Shown in pieces: positions 1 through 7,974 of a stretch of DNA of 10,078 nt (its first letter is position 1; each line of letters begins with the position of its first letter). Source of the DNA: Elusimicrobiota bacterium (lineage in GTDB: Bacteria; Elusimicrobiota; Elusimicrobia; UBA1565; UBA9628); assembly GCA_028869495.1 (NCBI GenBank), contig JAGWRY010000067.1:1-10078 (forward strand). Reading direction: 5' to 3'. The notes under the pieces are model-generated. The model did not search any database, had not been told where the DNA came from, and saw only the letters and a program-made list of their open reading frames with translations. Made by a program: the position numbers and the translations under genes.

Positions 1-520
1 CGATCACGAGGCACTGCTCGCCCTCGGCCGGGGCCAGGACCGCGGCCGCGTGGACCGCGCAGGCGAGCGGCTCGGCCAGCGCGCCGGCCGCGAACGGGAC
101 GCCGGCGGGGAGCGCGTGCAGGCCGCCGCGCACGATGTGCGCGGGGACCAGGTCGTACTCGGCGTAGGCGCCGTTGTGGAGCTTCAGGTTCTCGCAGAGC
201 TGGCTCTGGCCGCGCGCGCACCAGAAGCAGTCGTCGGCGGGGGCGGAGTTGGCGACGACGACGCGGTCGCCGGGCTTGACGTTCGTCACGCCTGCCCCGA
301 CGGCGGCGACGGTGCCGGCCAGCTCGTGGCCGAACGGCGACGGGTAGTCGCCGAGGAGCACGCGGTGGCCCTGGCGGTAGGCCTTGAAGTCGGTGCCGCA
401 GGTCAGCGCCGCCCCGGTCTTGACGAGCGCCTGGCCGGGGCCGGGTCGCGGGACCGGCCGCTCCTCGAGGCGCACGTCGCGCGGGCCGTGGAAGACGACG
501 GCGCGCATCGTCTCGCTCAT
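1..520 (-). CDS. Zinc-type alcohol/polyol dehydrogenase, partial (3' end outside window)
   Basis: Medium-chain dehydrogenase, GroES-like catalytic domain; 173 residues are visible before the window edge. It should oxidise an alcohol or sugar alcohol with NAD(P). Visible marks are the catalytic-zinc Cys41 in TCGTD, His65-Glu66 in GHE, the GD-R-VVV strand at 84-89 and the LAEPLACAVHA segment that precedes the Rossmann fold; the nucleotide-binding GxGxxG lies beyond the edge. The structural-zinc lobe reads A95-x2-C98-x2-C101-x7-C109, so the first of the four usual cysteines is alanine. The ATG at 520 overlaps the TGA of the upstream dehydrogenase in an ATGA and no Shine-Dalgarno sequence is seen, suggesting translational coupling; an in-frame ATG at 508 is an alternative start. 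Family assignment is firm; the substrate is unknown. The two adjacent dehydrogenases probably serve one pathway, but this is inference. Confidence 0.9.
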   Translation of the reverse strand, partial: MSETMRAVVFHGPRDVRLEERPVPRPGPGQALVKTGAALTCGTDFKAYRQGHRVLLGDYPSPFGHELAGTVAAVGAGVTNVKPGDRVVVANSAPADDCFWCARGQSQLCENLKLHNGAYAEYDLVPAHIVRGGLHALPAGVPFAAGALAEPLACAVHAAAVLAPAEGEQCLVI

Positions 521-1518
521 CGCGGGACCAGGACGGCCTTGAGGACCCGCCGCGTCTTGACCGCGCGCACGGCCTCGTCGAAGGCGGACAGCGGGAAGGC
601 CTCGGGGGCCAGCGCGGCCGGGTCGAAGCGTCCGGAGGCGATCAGGTCGAAGGCCTCCTTGAGGTCGGTCAGGGCCGGCGAGTAGGAGCTGATCACCGAG
701 AGCTCGCGGTGGTAGACCTGGTTGAGGTCGAGCTTCAGGACCGGGTCCGGGTGGAACGACGCGAAGACGTTGAGCGTCCCGCCGTCGCGGAGCCAACTCG
801 CCGCCCGAGCGACCAGCTCGGGCGACCCCGCCGTGAACACCACCGCGTCATAGCCGCGCCCGTCGCTGATGTCTTTCCCGGCCTTCGCGAACTCCTCGGC
901 GTCCGCGAAGGCTTTTCCCCAACGGGAGAACGTCGCGACGCGATTCGCGTCGAGGTCCAGCCCGACCGGAACCGCGCCCAGGCTCTTCAGGAGCTGTCCG
1001 GTCGTCTGCCCGACCGCGCCGAGGCCCACGATCCCGACCGTGTCGCCTTCGCGCGCGCCCAGCCGCTTGACGTTGCGCAGCACGCAGGCCAGCGGCTCGG
1101 TCTGCGAGGCCGCGTGCGCGTCGAGGCCGTCGGGGATGCGGAAGGCGGCGTGACGGGCGTGCAGGGCGGGCACGCGCACGAACTCGGCGAAGCCGCCCGG
1201 GTCGACGTTCGTCGCCTTGAACTGGCGGCACATCGACTCCTGACCGCGGCGGCAGAAGTGGCAGGTCCCGCAGGGGACGTGGTGGGAGACGACGATCCGC
1301 TCGCCCTCGCGGAACGGAGCCCCGGGCCCGGCCTTCGCGACGCGGCCGGCCAGCTCGTGGCCGAGCACGGCCTTCGGCGCGCGGGTGTCGAGCTTCATCA
1401 CGTCGGTCCCGCACAAGCCGCAGACGTCGACCGCGAGCAGGAGCTCGCCGTCTCCGATCTCGGGAACGGGAACCTCGACGAGGGTCGCGGCGCCGCCGCG
1501 GGCCAGGATCGCCTTCAT
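517..1518 (-). CDS. Zinc-dependent alcohol/polyol dehydrogenase (MDR family)
   Basis: Complete 333-residue medium-chain dehydrogenase, normal length for the sorbitol/threonine dehydrogenase-like branch. Catalytic-zinc ligands are Cys36 (CGLCGTD) and His54-Glu55 (GHE). The structural zinc site is intact: Cys83, Cys86, Cys89 and Cys97. The FKATNVDPGGFAEFVRVP stretch near 100-117 is typical of polyol-type members. The Rossmann fold has G165-L-G-A-V-G170, and acidic Asp188 at the end of the second strand favours NAD over NADP (inference). The ATG start has GGAG six bases upstream. The stop overlaps the start of a second dehydrogenase by 4 bp, so the two form an operon. Specific substrate (sorbitol, threonine, other sugar alcohol) cannot be decided from sequence alone. 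Confidence 0.93.
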   Translation of the reverse strand: MKAILARGGAATLVEVPVPEIGDGELLLAVDVCGLCGTDVMKLDTRAPKAVLGHELAGRVAKAGPGAPFREGERIVVSHHVPCGTCHFCRRGQESMCRQFKATNVDPGGFAEFVRVPALHARHAAFRIPDGLDAHAASQTEPLACVLRNVKRLGAREGDTVGIVGLGAVGQTTGQLLKSLGAVPVGLDLDANRVATFSRWGKAFADAEEFAKAGKDISDGRGYDAVVFTAGSPELVARAASWLRDGGTLNVFASFHPDPVLKLDLNQVYHRELSVISSYSPALTDLKEAFDLIASGRFDPAALAPEAFPLSAFDEAVRAVKTRRVLKAVLVPR

Positions 1519-1532
1519 AAAGAGCTCCGTCT

Positions 1533-1562
1533 ATGATAGGAAATCCGGCCCCGGGGCGGCAA
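1533..1562 (-). promoter_or_regulatory. Candidate sigma70-type promoter for the dehydrogenase pair
   Basis: Read on the minus strand: TTGCCG (1562-1557), 18-bp spacer, TATCAT (1538-1533). The predicted start near 1526 gives a leader of about 8 nt, which would cut into the GGAG at 1528-1525 that otherwise serves as the Shine-Dalgarno sequence of the gene starting at 1518. Either the start is slightly upstream or the GGAG is not used. The element lies in the 68-bp gap separating this operon from the exported-protein pair upstream. Confidence 0.4.
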
Positions 1563-1586
1563 TTTGGCGGGCGGCGCCGCGGGGCC
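1547..1586 (-). terminator. Possible weak terminator after the exported-protein gene
   Basis: A 7-bp G/C inverted repeat, 1547-1553 with 1580-1586, brackets a 26-nt loop that starts immediately after the TAG ending at 1587. There is no T-run, only GGATTT, and the repeat overlaps the -35 region of the next promoter. It could equally be an operator or chance in G/C-rich DNA. Confidence 0.2.
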
Positions 1587-2240
1587 CTACCGGGACTCGA
1601 ACTTCAAGACGTGGAAGGCGCCGAGCGCCAGGCGCTTGTACTCCGCGAAGGAGTCCGTCCCGTAGAGCTGGAAGATCGTGTAGGTGCCGACGCCGTTCTT
1701 GTGCAGGACGTAGACTTGGCCGTACGTGAAGCCCCGGGCCGGGGCGCGCGCCGCGATCGGGAAGCGCCGGAGCAGGATGAAGCCCCAGTCGGCCCCGAAC
1801 TCCTTCTTGACCGCGGCGGGGGGGAACGGCGCGAATCCGCCGAGGGACGGCGGCTCGTCGGCGCCGGCCAGGTGCTCGAGCATGACCGCGGCCAGCTCGG
1901 GGGACGGGCGGTCGGGGGGCGCCGCGCCCGCCCGGGCGGCCGTCCGCTCGAGCGCGGCCTCGGAGTCGAAGCGGAATCGCAGCTCGAAGGGGGCCGACTC
2001 GTCGCGCATCGCGAACTGGGACAGCCCGTCGTTCACGGCGACGAACCTGTAGCCGCTCGGCAGGAAGACCGTCGCGCGGCGGAGCATGTCCTCGTAGCGG
2101 ATCCCGCCCCGCTCGCGCCGGAGGTAGTGCAGGAGGTAGGCGAGGCGCATCCCCGGCTCCGCGGCGCGCGCGGCGGCGGCCGCCGGCGCGGCGGCGAGGG
2201 CGAGCGCGATCGCCGGGACCGCCCGCAGGGGGCCCCTCAT
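1587..2240 (-). CDS. Exported hypothetical protein
   Basis: 217 residues, not recognised. The N-terminus (Arg at 2 and 6, hydrophobic Ala/Leu-rich run at about 8-25, Ala-rich end) is a signal peptide, so the product is predicted to be exported. The mature part has an aromatic, mixed alpha/beta composition: LAYLLHYLRRERGG, then FLPSGYRFVAVNDGLSQFAM, an FELRFRFDSEAALERT strand-helix piece, and a C-terminal YGQVYVLHKNGVGTYTIFQLYG beta-rich stretch. No catalytic motif is evident. The ATG at 2240 overlaps the TGA of the CpaB-like gene (ATGA) and has no Shine-Dalgarno sequence, so the two are probably translationally coupled and act together at the envelope. Stop is TAG. Whether it belongs to a described domain of unknown function needs a profile search. 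Confidence 0.8.
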   Translation of the reverse strand: MRGPLRAVPAIALALAAAPAAAAARAAEPGMRLAYLLHYLRRERGGIRYEDMLRRATVFLPSGYRFVAVNDGLSQFAMRDESAPFELRFRFDSEAALERTAARAGAAPPDRPSPELAAVMLEHLAGADEPPSLGGFAPFPPAAVKKEFGADWGFILLRRFPIAARAPARGFTYGQVYVLHKNGVGTYTIFQLYGTDSFAEYKRLALGAFHVLKFESR

Positions 2241-2854
2241 CGGAAGAAGTTGTGGAAGGCGGCCATCTCGAGGGGGTGCATCTCGACGTCGCCGGGGGCG
2301 CGCGCGGCGACGGAGAGGTCGGCCTGGCGCGCGCTCAGGGCGGCGTACTGCGCCTCCATCGGGTTGAGCTCCAGCAGGAGCGCGCCCTTGCCGCGGAAAC
2401 CGCGCGGGGCGGCGACGCCCAGGACGCGGACGTTCTGCAGGGCCGTCGCGGCGAGCTTCTCCGGGGCGCCCGAGCCGAGCGCGGCGTCGAAGACGGCGAT
2501 CAGGTCCACGCGGTCGCCGGGCTTGACGCCGATCAGCTGGTCCGCGTCGACGGGGACGGAGACGGAGCGCATTCCCGCCCGCAGGGGGGTCTTGTCGAAG
2601 ACGGGCTTGAGCGCCTCCCGCTTCCCGGCGCGGGCCGGCGCGACGGCGGGGCGCGGCGCCGCCGGCGCCCCGATCGCGAGGCCCTTGCCCGGCAGGGACT
2701 CCGGGCCCATGACGAGGGCGGAGGGGTCGCGGACGTTCAGGGGCGTGATGACGTCCGCGGAAGGCGCGGCGGGGCCGGGGCCGGACGGCTGCGCCGCGAG
2801 GGCGCCCGGGACGGCGAGCAGTAGCGCGGTCAGCCAGGCGAGGGAGCGGTTCAT
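2237..2854 (-). CDS. Exported CpaB/RcpC-like domain protein
   Basis: 205 residues from the ATG at 2854. Residues 1-20 are a signal peptide (Arg3, hydrophobic core LAWLTALLLAVPGALA). A Pro/Ala-rich linker covers about 22-85. Residues about 95-185 resemble the C-terminal domain of the Flp-pilus assembly protein CpaB/RcpC: GMRSVSVPVDADQ, then KPGDRVDLIAVF, TALQNVRVLGVA and LLLELNPMEAQYAAL, followed by a strand like the family's LSVAAR. The SAF domain that usually precedes it is absent, and no pilus genes are in the window, so a role in pilus secretion is uncertain. Start choice: the frame stays open upstream to 3067, but a strong promoter ends 6 bp before the ATG at 2854, which excludes the longer form from this transcript. 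The 4-bp overlap with the next gene makes a two-gene operon. Confidence 0.75.
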   Translation of the reverse strand: MNRSLAWLTALLLAVPGALAAQPSGPGPAAPSADVITPLNVRDPSALVMGPESLPGKGLAIGAPAAPRPAVAPARAGKREALKPVFDKTPLRAGMRSVSVPVDADQLIGVKPGDRVDLIAVFDAALGSGAPEKLAATALQNVRVLGVAAPRGFRGKGALLLELNPMEAQYAALSARQADLSVAARAPGDVEMHPLEMAAFHNFFR

Positions 2855-2860
2855 GCGCGG

Positions 2861-2889
2861 ACTATAGGCCCGGAACGCGTCGGCGTCAA
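2861..2889 (-). promoter_or_regulatory. Strong sigma70-type promoter for the CpaB-like operon; leaderless
   Basis: On the minus strand: TTGACG (2889-2884), exactly 17 bp, TATAGT (2866-2861). Each hexamer differs from consensus at one position. Six bases (CCGCGC) separate the -10 from the ATG, so the predicted +1 is the A of the start codon. There is no Shine-Dalgarno sequence. This predicts a leaderless mRNA. Confidence 0.75.
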
Positions 2890-2899
2890 GGGAGCCCGG

Positions 2900-2915
2900 G
2901 TCCGAGTTCCCGGAC
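2900..2915. repeat. Small inverted repeat upstream of the CpaB-like promoter
   Basis: GTCCG (2900-2904) and CGGAC (2911-2915) form a 5-bp dyad around 6 nt, about 11 bp upstream of the -35 box. This is a position where an operator could sit. It may be chance. Confidence 0.25.
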
Positions 2916-2939
2916 TGCCCGTTCATTCCCGTCGGCCGC

Positions 2940-3059
2940 CGTTCGTCGCGTCCTTCGGCGGGACCGCGGCGGATCGACCGCCGCTTGTCGTCTCGCGGCG
3001 GCGGAATCACGGCTTTTCGCCGTCCGCTCGACACATCCCGGCGAAGGACGCGACGAACG
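2940..3059. repeat. Inverted-repeat module A (branched fold)
   Basis: Perfect 18-bp inverted repeat, 2940-2957 with 3042-3059, then one mismatch (G2958/G3041), then five more pairs (2959-2963 with 3036-3040). The 72 bp enclosed hold two smaller hairpins: 2966-2972 with 2978-2984 (7 bp, 5-nt loop), and a bulged one made of 3001-3005 with 3023-3027 enclosing 3010-3013 with 3019-3022. The predicted fold is a long closing helix leading to a multi-branch junction. It contains no convincing coding sequence. Whether it acts as DNA (cruciform, binding or recombination site) or RNA is unknown. Confidence 0.8.
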
Positions 3060-3096
3060 ACGATCAAACGGGCGTCGGCCGGCCGCTCCGAGAGAT

Positions 3097-3228
3097 CGCC
3101 GTCCGATCCCGTCCCCGGCGGGACGTGGAGCGAGGACGGCGGGTCGGCCGGTCCCGCCGTCCGCCGCCGAGCGACCCCGAGCGAGGGTCAAACCCGAGCG
3201 ATCCCGACGGGGACGGGATCGGACGGCG
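3097..3228. repeat. Inverted-repeat module B (branched fold)
   Basis: Perfect 21-bp inverted repeat, 3097-3117 with 3208-3228, one mismatch (G3118/A3207), then five pairs (3119-3123 with 3202-3206). Inside are a perfect 10-bp hairpin (3134-3143 with 3153-3162, 9-nt loop) and a 5-bp hairpin (3173-3177 with 3185-3189, 7-nt loop). The topology is the same as module A, 37 bp away. Both share CGGCGGGA at the inner left arm and TCCCGRCG at the inner right arm. The three direct copies of CCGAGCGA (3167, 3177, 3194) are also inside. Confidence 0.85.
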
Positions 3229-3237
3229 GCCCACCGA

Positions 3238-3257
3238 GCGGAGGATGGAAAGTCCGC
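3238..3257. repeat. Small inverted repeat upstream of the speA promoter
   Basis: GCGGA (3238-3242) and TCCGC (3253-3257) surround a 10-nt loop, ending about 20 bp before the -35 region of speA. It is a possible operator or transcript-start structure. Apart from modules A and B and these two small dyads, I see nothing else in the 459-bp gap 2855-3313 beyond the two promoters. Confidence 0.25.
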
Positions 3258-3275
3258 GAACAGGGAGAGGCGGGG

Positions 3276-3311
3276 TTCCTCCGTCGGGGATTCGATGATA
3301 TAATCTCCGGA
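3276..3311 (+). promoter_or_regulatory. Extended -10 promoter for speA; 3-nt leader
   Basis: TGATATAAT at 3296-3304 is a perfect extended -10 (TGn plus TATAAT). The -35 at 3276-3281 (TTCCTC, 17-bp spacer) is poor, as is common with an extended -10. Predicted +1 is A3311, three bases before the ATG at 3314. No Shine-Dalgarno sequence is present. With no 5' leader there is no room for a riboswitch or attenuator, so any control should act on the promoter. Confidence 0.7.
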
Positions 3312-3313
3312 CG

Positions 3314-5305
<1,992 letters not shown>

Positions 5306-5314
5306 GCCGCCGCC

Positions 5315-5328
5315 GGCGCTACGGCGCC
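5315..5328 (+). terminator. UACG-tetraloop hairpin between speA and the permease gene
   Basis: Read on the plus strand, GGCGC (5315-5319), loop TACG (5320-5323), GCGCC (5324-5328): a 5-bp all-G/C stem closed as C(UACG)G, the exceptionally stable UNCG class. It starts 10 bp after the speA stop. Only TGTT follows, so intrinsic termination would be weak; it may act mainly as a 3'-end stabiliser. It overlaps the last codons of the permease. Confidence 0.35.
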
Positions 5329-6959
5329 TGTTCGGCGATCGGCTCGGGGATTTCCTTGAGCTCCTCGCCGAGATAGGCCTTCACCTTGTCCAGGGGCAGG
5401 CGCACCTTCATCGCCCAGACGTAGACGATCAGGGACAGGACGAAGAGCGCGGCGAAGCCCGTGCCGAACTGGAAGAAGCCGGTGCCACCGTCGAAGGAGC
5501 CGAAGCGGCTGACCAGGCCCAGGCCGATCAGCCAGGGCCAGACCCAGGAGCCGGCCTTCCAGTCGTAGCCGTGCTTGCTGCCGCGGACCAGGTGCTGGAC
5601 GGCGAGCAGGACGAAGCCCAGGCCCACGGCGACGAAGAGCTTCCAGTTCGTGTTCCAGCCGGTCCAGTAGACGATCAGGTTCGACGACCAGAACGCGAGG
5701 AAGGGGATCACGTCGCCGCAGGGGACGCGGAACGGGCGCCTCTGCGCGGGCAGCGCGCGCCGCAGCGCGCCGGTCGTCAGCGGGCCCGAGCCGAAGGAGA
5801 GGACCGAGGCCGACGTGATGAAGCCGACCAGCTGCTGCCAGCCCGGGAACGGCAGGAAGAAGATCAGGCCGACGACGAAGGACAGGATCAGGCTGATCCA
5901 GGGCACGCCGTTCTTGTTGAGGCGCGCCAGGGACTGCGGGGCGTTCTCGTTCTTGGCCATCGCGTAGGACAGGCGCGCGGTGACCGTCGTGTAGATCAGG
6001 CCCGTGTCGGCGGGGGAGACGAACGCGTCGAAGTAGAGGAGCGCGGCCAGCCAGCCGAGGCCCAGGATCTTGGCGACCCCGGCCAGCGGCCCGAAGTCGT
6101 TGGCGAAGCTCAGGTGCGCCCAGCCGGCCGACAGCGCGGCGTCGGGCAGGGCCCCGATGAACGAGATCTGCAGGGCGACGTAGATCAGCGCGCAGATGAC
6201 GACCGAGCCGATCACGGCCACCGGGACCGCGACGTGCGGGTTCTCGCTCTCGCCGGCCAGCTCGATGCCCTGGCGGAAGCCGAGGTAGGAGAACACGATG
6301 CCGCTCGTCGCGATCGACGAGAACACGCCGTGCCAGCCCAGCGGCGTGAAGCCGCCGAACGCGGTGAAGTGGGCGGGCACGAAGCGCACGATCATCAGGG
6401 CGGCGGCGACCAGCACGATGATGAAGAGCTTCCACCAGACGATCGCGGTGTTGAAGCGGGCGAACCACTTGACGCCGTAGAAGTTGATGAAGCAGAAGAG
6501 CGCCATCAGGGCGACGGCGACCGCGTAGCCGCCGGGGGCCAGCACGGGGACGCCGGCGACCTTGTGCGTCAGCCACGGCACGTAGTTCGTCGCGTACTGC
6601 AGCGCGGCCTCGACCTCGATCGGGGCGACCGAGGCCGCCGCCAGCCAGTTGATCCAGCCCGCCGTGTAGGACGCGAAGCCGCCGAAGCCGAAGTGCGGGT
6701 AGCGCACGACGCCGCCGGAGACCGGGAACATCGCGCCGAGTTCGGCGTAGCTGAGGGCGATCGTCAGGACCATCAGGGCGCCCAGCGACCAGGAGACGAC
6801 CGCGCCGGGACCGGCCTCCTTCGCCGCGTTGAACGCCCCGAAGAGCCAGCCGGAGCCGATGATCGAGCCGACGCCGGCGAACAGCAGGCTGACCAGCCCG
6901 ATGTCGCGGCGCAGCTCGTGTCCGTGCTCTTCGGAGGCCTTCGTCGATCCCTTGGTCAT
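5319..6959 (-). CDS. APC-family amino-acid permease
   Basis: 546-residue inner-membrane secondary transporter with 12 or more hydrophobic segments. After a charged cytosolic N-terminus (1-20), TM1 carries the unwound substrate-binding motif G31-S-I-I-G35-S-G37-W, as in amino-acid/polyamine/organocation carriers. Further family signs are YAELGAMFPVSGGVVRYPHFGFG after TM2, and a TM6-7 region FSYLGFRQGIELAGESENPHVAVPVAV matching the usual E-x-NP-x-x-x-P-x-A signature. It most resembles the aspartate/asparagine-type or YveA-like branch, not the arginine:agmatine antiporter AdiC, but the substrate is not decided. The gene faces speA tail to tail; functional linkage to arginine or polyamine use is possible but unproven. 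The ATG start has AAGGA seven bases upstream. Stop is TAG. Confidence 0.92.
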   Translation of the reverse strand: MTKGSTKASEEHGHELRRDIGLVSLLFAGVGSIIGSGWLFGAFNAAKEAGPGAVVSWSLGALMVLTIALSYAELGAMFPVSGGVVRYPHFGFGGFASYTAGWINWLAAASVAPIEVEAALQYATNYVPWLTHKVAGVPVLAPGGYAVAVALMALFCFINFYGVKWFARFNTAIVWWKLFIIVLVAAALMIVRFVPAHFTAFGGFTPLGWHGVFSSIATSGIVFSYLGFRQGIELAGESENPHVAVPVAVIGSVVICALIYVALQISFIGALPDAALSAGWAHLSFANDFGPLAGVAKILGLGWLAALLYFDAFVSPADTGLIYTTVTARLSYAMAKNENAPQSLARLNKNGVPWISLILSFVVGLIFFLPFPGWQQLVGFITSASVLSFGSGPLTTGALRRALPAQRRPFRVPCGDVIPFLAFWSSNLIVYWTGWNTNWKLFVAVGLGFVLLAVQHLVRGSKHGYDWKAGSWVWPWLIGLGLVSRFGSFDGGTGFFQFGTGFAALFVLSLIVYVWAMKVRLPLDKVKAYLGEELKEIPEPIAEQAP

Positions 6960-6966
6960 GGTCCCG

Positions 6967-7002
6967 TCCTTTATGAGGGGTATGCGCGCCCGAACGATTC
7001 TA
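6967..7002 (-). promoter_or_regulatory. Promoter -10 and ribosome-binding site of the permease gene
   Basis: On the minus strand TAGAAT (7002-6997) is a good -10; the -35 at the right distance (TGCGCG, 7025-7020) is poor. The predicted start near 6990 gives a leader of about 31 nt containing AAGGA (6971-6967), seven bases from the ATG at 6959. The permease is thus a conventionally led gene, unlike speA and era. No clear terminator for era is visible in this 75-bp gap. Confidence 0.45.
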
Positions 7003-7034
7003 GCCCAATTGCGGGCCGCCGCGCACGGCTTTCC

Positions 7035-7925
7035 TCAGGAGAGGTAGCCGAATTCCTTCAGGGAGCGCGGGTCCTTGCGCCAGTCCTTGCGGACCTTGAT
7101 CCAGAGCTCGAGGGCGACGCGGCGGCCGAGGAAGCCCTCGAGCGCGGCCTGCGCGCGCGCGGTCAGCCGGCGCAGGTCGCGGCCGGCCTTGCCGATCAGG
7201 ATCCCTTTCTGCCCGTCGCGCTCGACGTAGAGGGTCGCGTGGACCTCGTCGGGCGCGCCCGCCTTCTCGCGGAAATTCTCGACGACGACCGCCGTCGCGT
7301 GCGGGATCTCGTCGTGGTAGAGCTCGAAGACCTGCTCGCGCACGATCTCGGCCGCGAAGAAGCGCTCCCAGCGGTCGGAGAGCTGGCCTTTCTCGTAGAA
7401 CGGCGGGCCCGCGGGCAGGCGCGCGAGGATCTCGGACTTCAGCTCCTCGACGCCCTGCTTCTTGAGGGCCGAGACCCGGAGGACCTTCGCGGGGGAGAGC
7501 GCCGCCGACCAGGCCGCGGCGAGCGCGTCGAGCTTGGCCGCGGCGGTGGGCAGGTCGCACTTGTTGAAGACCAGCAGGAACGGAGTCCCCGCGCGCAGCG
7601 GGGGCGCCTCGGGCCGGGCCGGGTCGGCCGCCGTCGCGTCGACCAGCCAGACGACGAGGTCGGCGTCCTCGCGCAGGGCGCGCGACGACTCGACGCGCAG
7701 GACCTTCTGCAGGGGGTCGGCGGCCGCGTCGAGCAGTCCCGGCGTGTCGAGCAGGCAGGCCTGGTAGCCCTCGCCCTCGAGGATGCCCAGGATCCGGTGG
7801 CGCGTCGTCTGCGGCTTCGAGCTGACGATCGACAGCTTGACGCCGAGCAGGGCGTTCAGGAGCGTGGACTTCCCCGCGTTCGGGCGCCCCGCGAGCGCGA
7901 CGAAGCCGGACTTGTGTTCGGGCAT
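7035..7925 (-). CDS. era: GTPase Era
   Basis: 296 residues, standard Era length. Era is a GTP-binding assembly factor for the 30S ribosomal subunit; it binds the 3' end of 16S rRNA and couples ribosome maturation to growth. All G motifs are present: G1 G13-RPNAGKS20, G2 in QTTRHRI (39-45), G3 D60-TPG63, G4 N121-KCD124 and G5 S152-ALK155. The C-terminal KH domain has the GxxG-type loop G245-KAG248 followed by the LxLWIKVRKDWRKD end. Start: ATG at 7925 gives the family's usual short N-terminus, and an extended -10 (TGATATCAT) ends 6 bp before it with no Shine-Dalgarno sequence. It is divergent from a slipin gene, which is not one of Era's usual partners (rnc, recO, ybeY). Confidence 0.97.
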   Translation of the reverse strand: MPEHKSGFVALAGRPNAGKSTLLNALLGVKLSIVSSKPQTTRHRILGILEGEGYQACLLDTPGLLDAAADPLQKVLRVESSRALREDADLVVWLVDATAADPARPEAPPLRAGTPFLLVFNKCDLPTAAAKLDALAAAWSAALSPAKVLRVSALKKQGVEELKSEILARLPAGPPFYEKGQLSDRWERFFAAEIVREQVFELYHDEIPHATAVVVENFREKAGAPDEVHATLYVERDGQKGILIGKAGRDLRRLTARAQAALEGFLGRRVALELWIKVRKDWRKDPRSLKEFGYLS

Positions 7926-7941
7926 CGCCGAATGATATCAC
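7912..7941. promoter_or_regulatory. Symmetric bidirectional promoter for era and the slipin gene
   Basis: The 8-bp palindrome TGATATCA (7933-7940) supplies an extended -10 on both strands: TGATATCAT towards era (hexamer 7937-7932) and TGATATCAC towards slipin (hexamer 7936-7941). The era +1 falls on A7925 of its ATG, making it leaderless. For slipin, TTGTGT at 7912-7917 with 18-bp spacing is a plausible -35, and +1 is near 7948, upstream of GGAGG. The era-side -35 (CGACGG, 7960-7955) is poor. Initiation in the two directions should be mutually exclusive at one moment. Confidence 0.6.
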
Positions 7942-7974
7942 AAGAGACAGACGCCCGTCGTGCCCGGAGGCACC

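Noticed and set aside
2855..3067. N-terminal extension of the CpaB-like gene to a start at 3067
   Set aside because: The added residues are low-complexity and overlap inverted-repeat module A. A good promoter and a proper signal peptide point to the ATG at 2854.
2940..3228. CRISPR array or tRNA cluster in the intergenic region
   Set aside because: There are no regularly spaced identical repeats, and neither module has tRNA features such as a GTTCRANNC T-loop with acceptor and anticodon arms.
3238..3270. Resemblance to the RNase P RNA motif (GAGG...GGAAAGTCC) upstream of speA
   Set aside because: Only a short match. Fewer than 80 nt remain before the speA promoter and coding sequence, so the rest of an RNase P RNA cannot be present.
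7960..7974. GTG at 7960 as slipin start
   Set aside because: It adds only five residues (MPGGT), has no ribosome-binding site, and the GGAGG lies downstream of it, correctly placed for the ATG at 7975.
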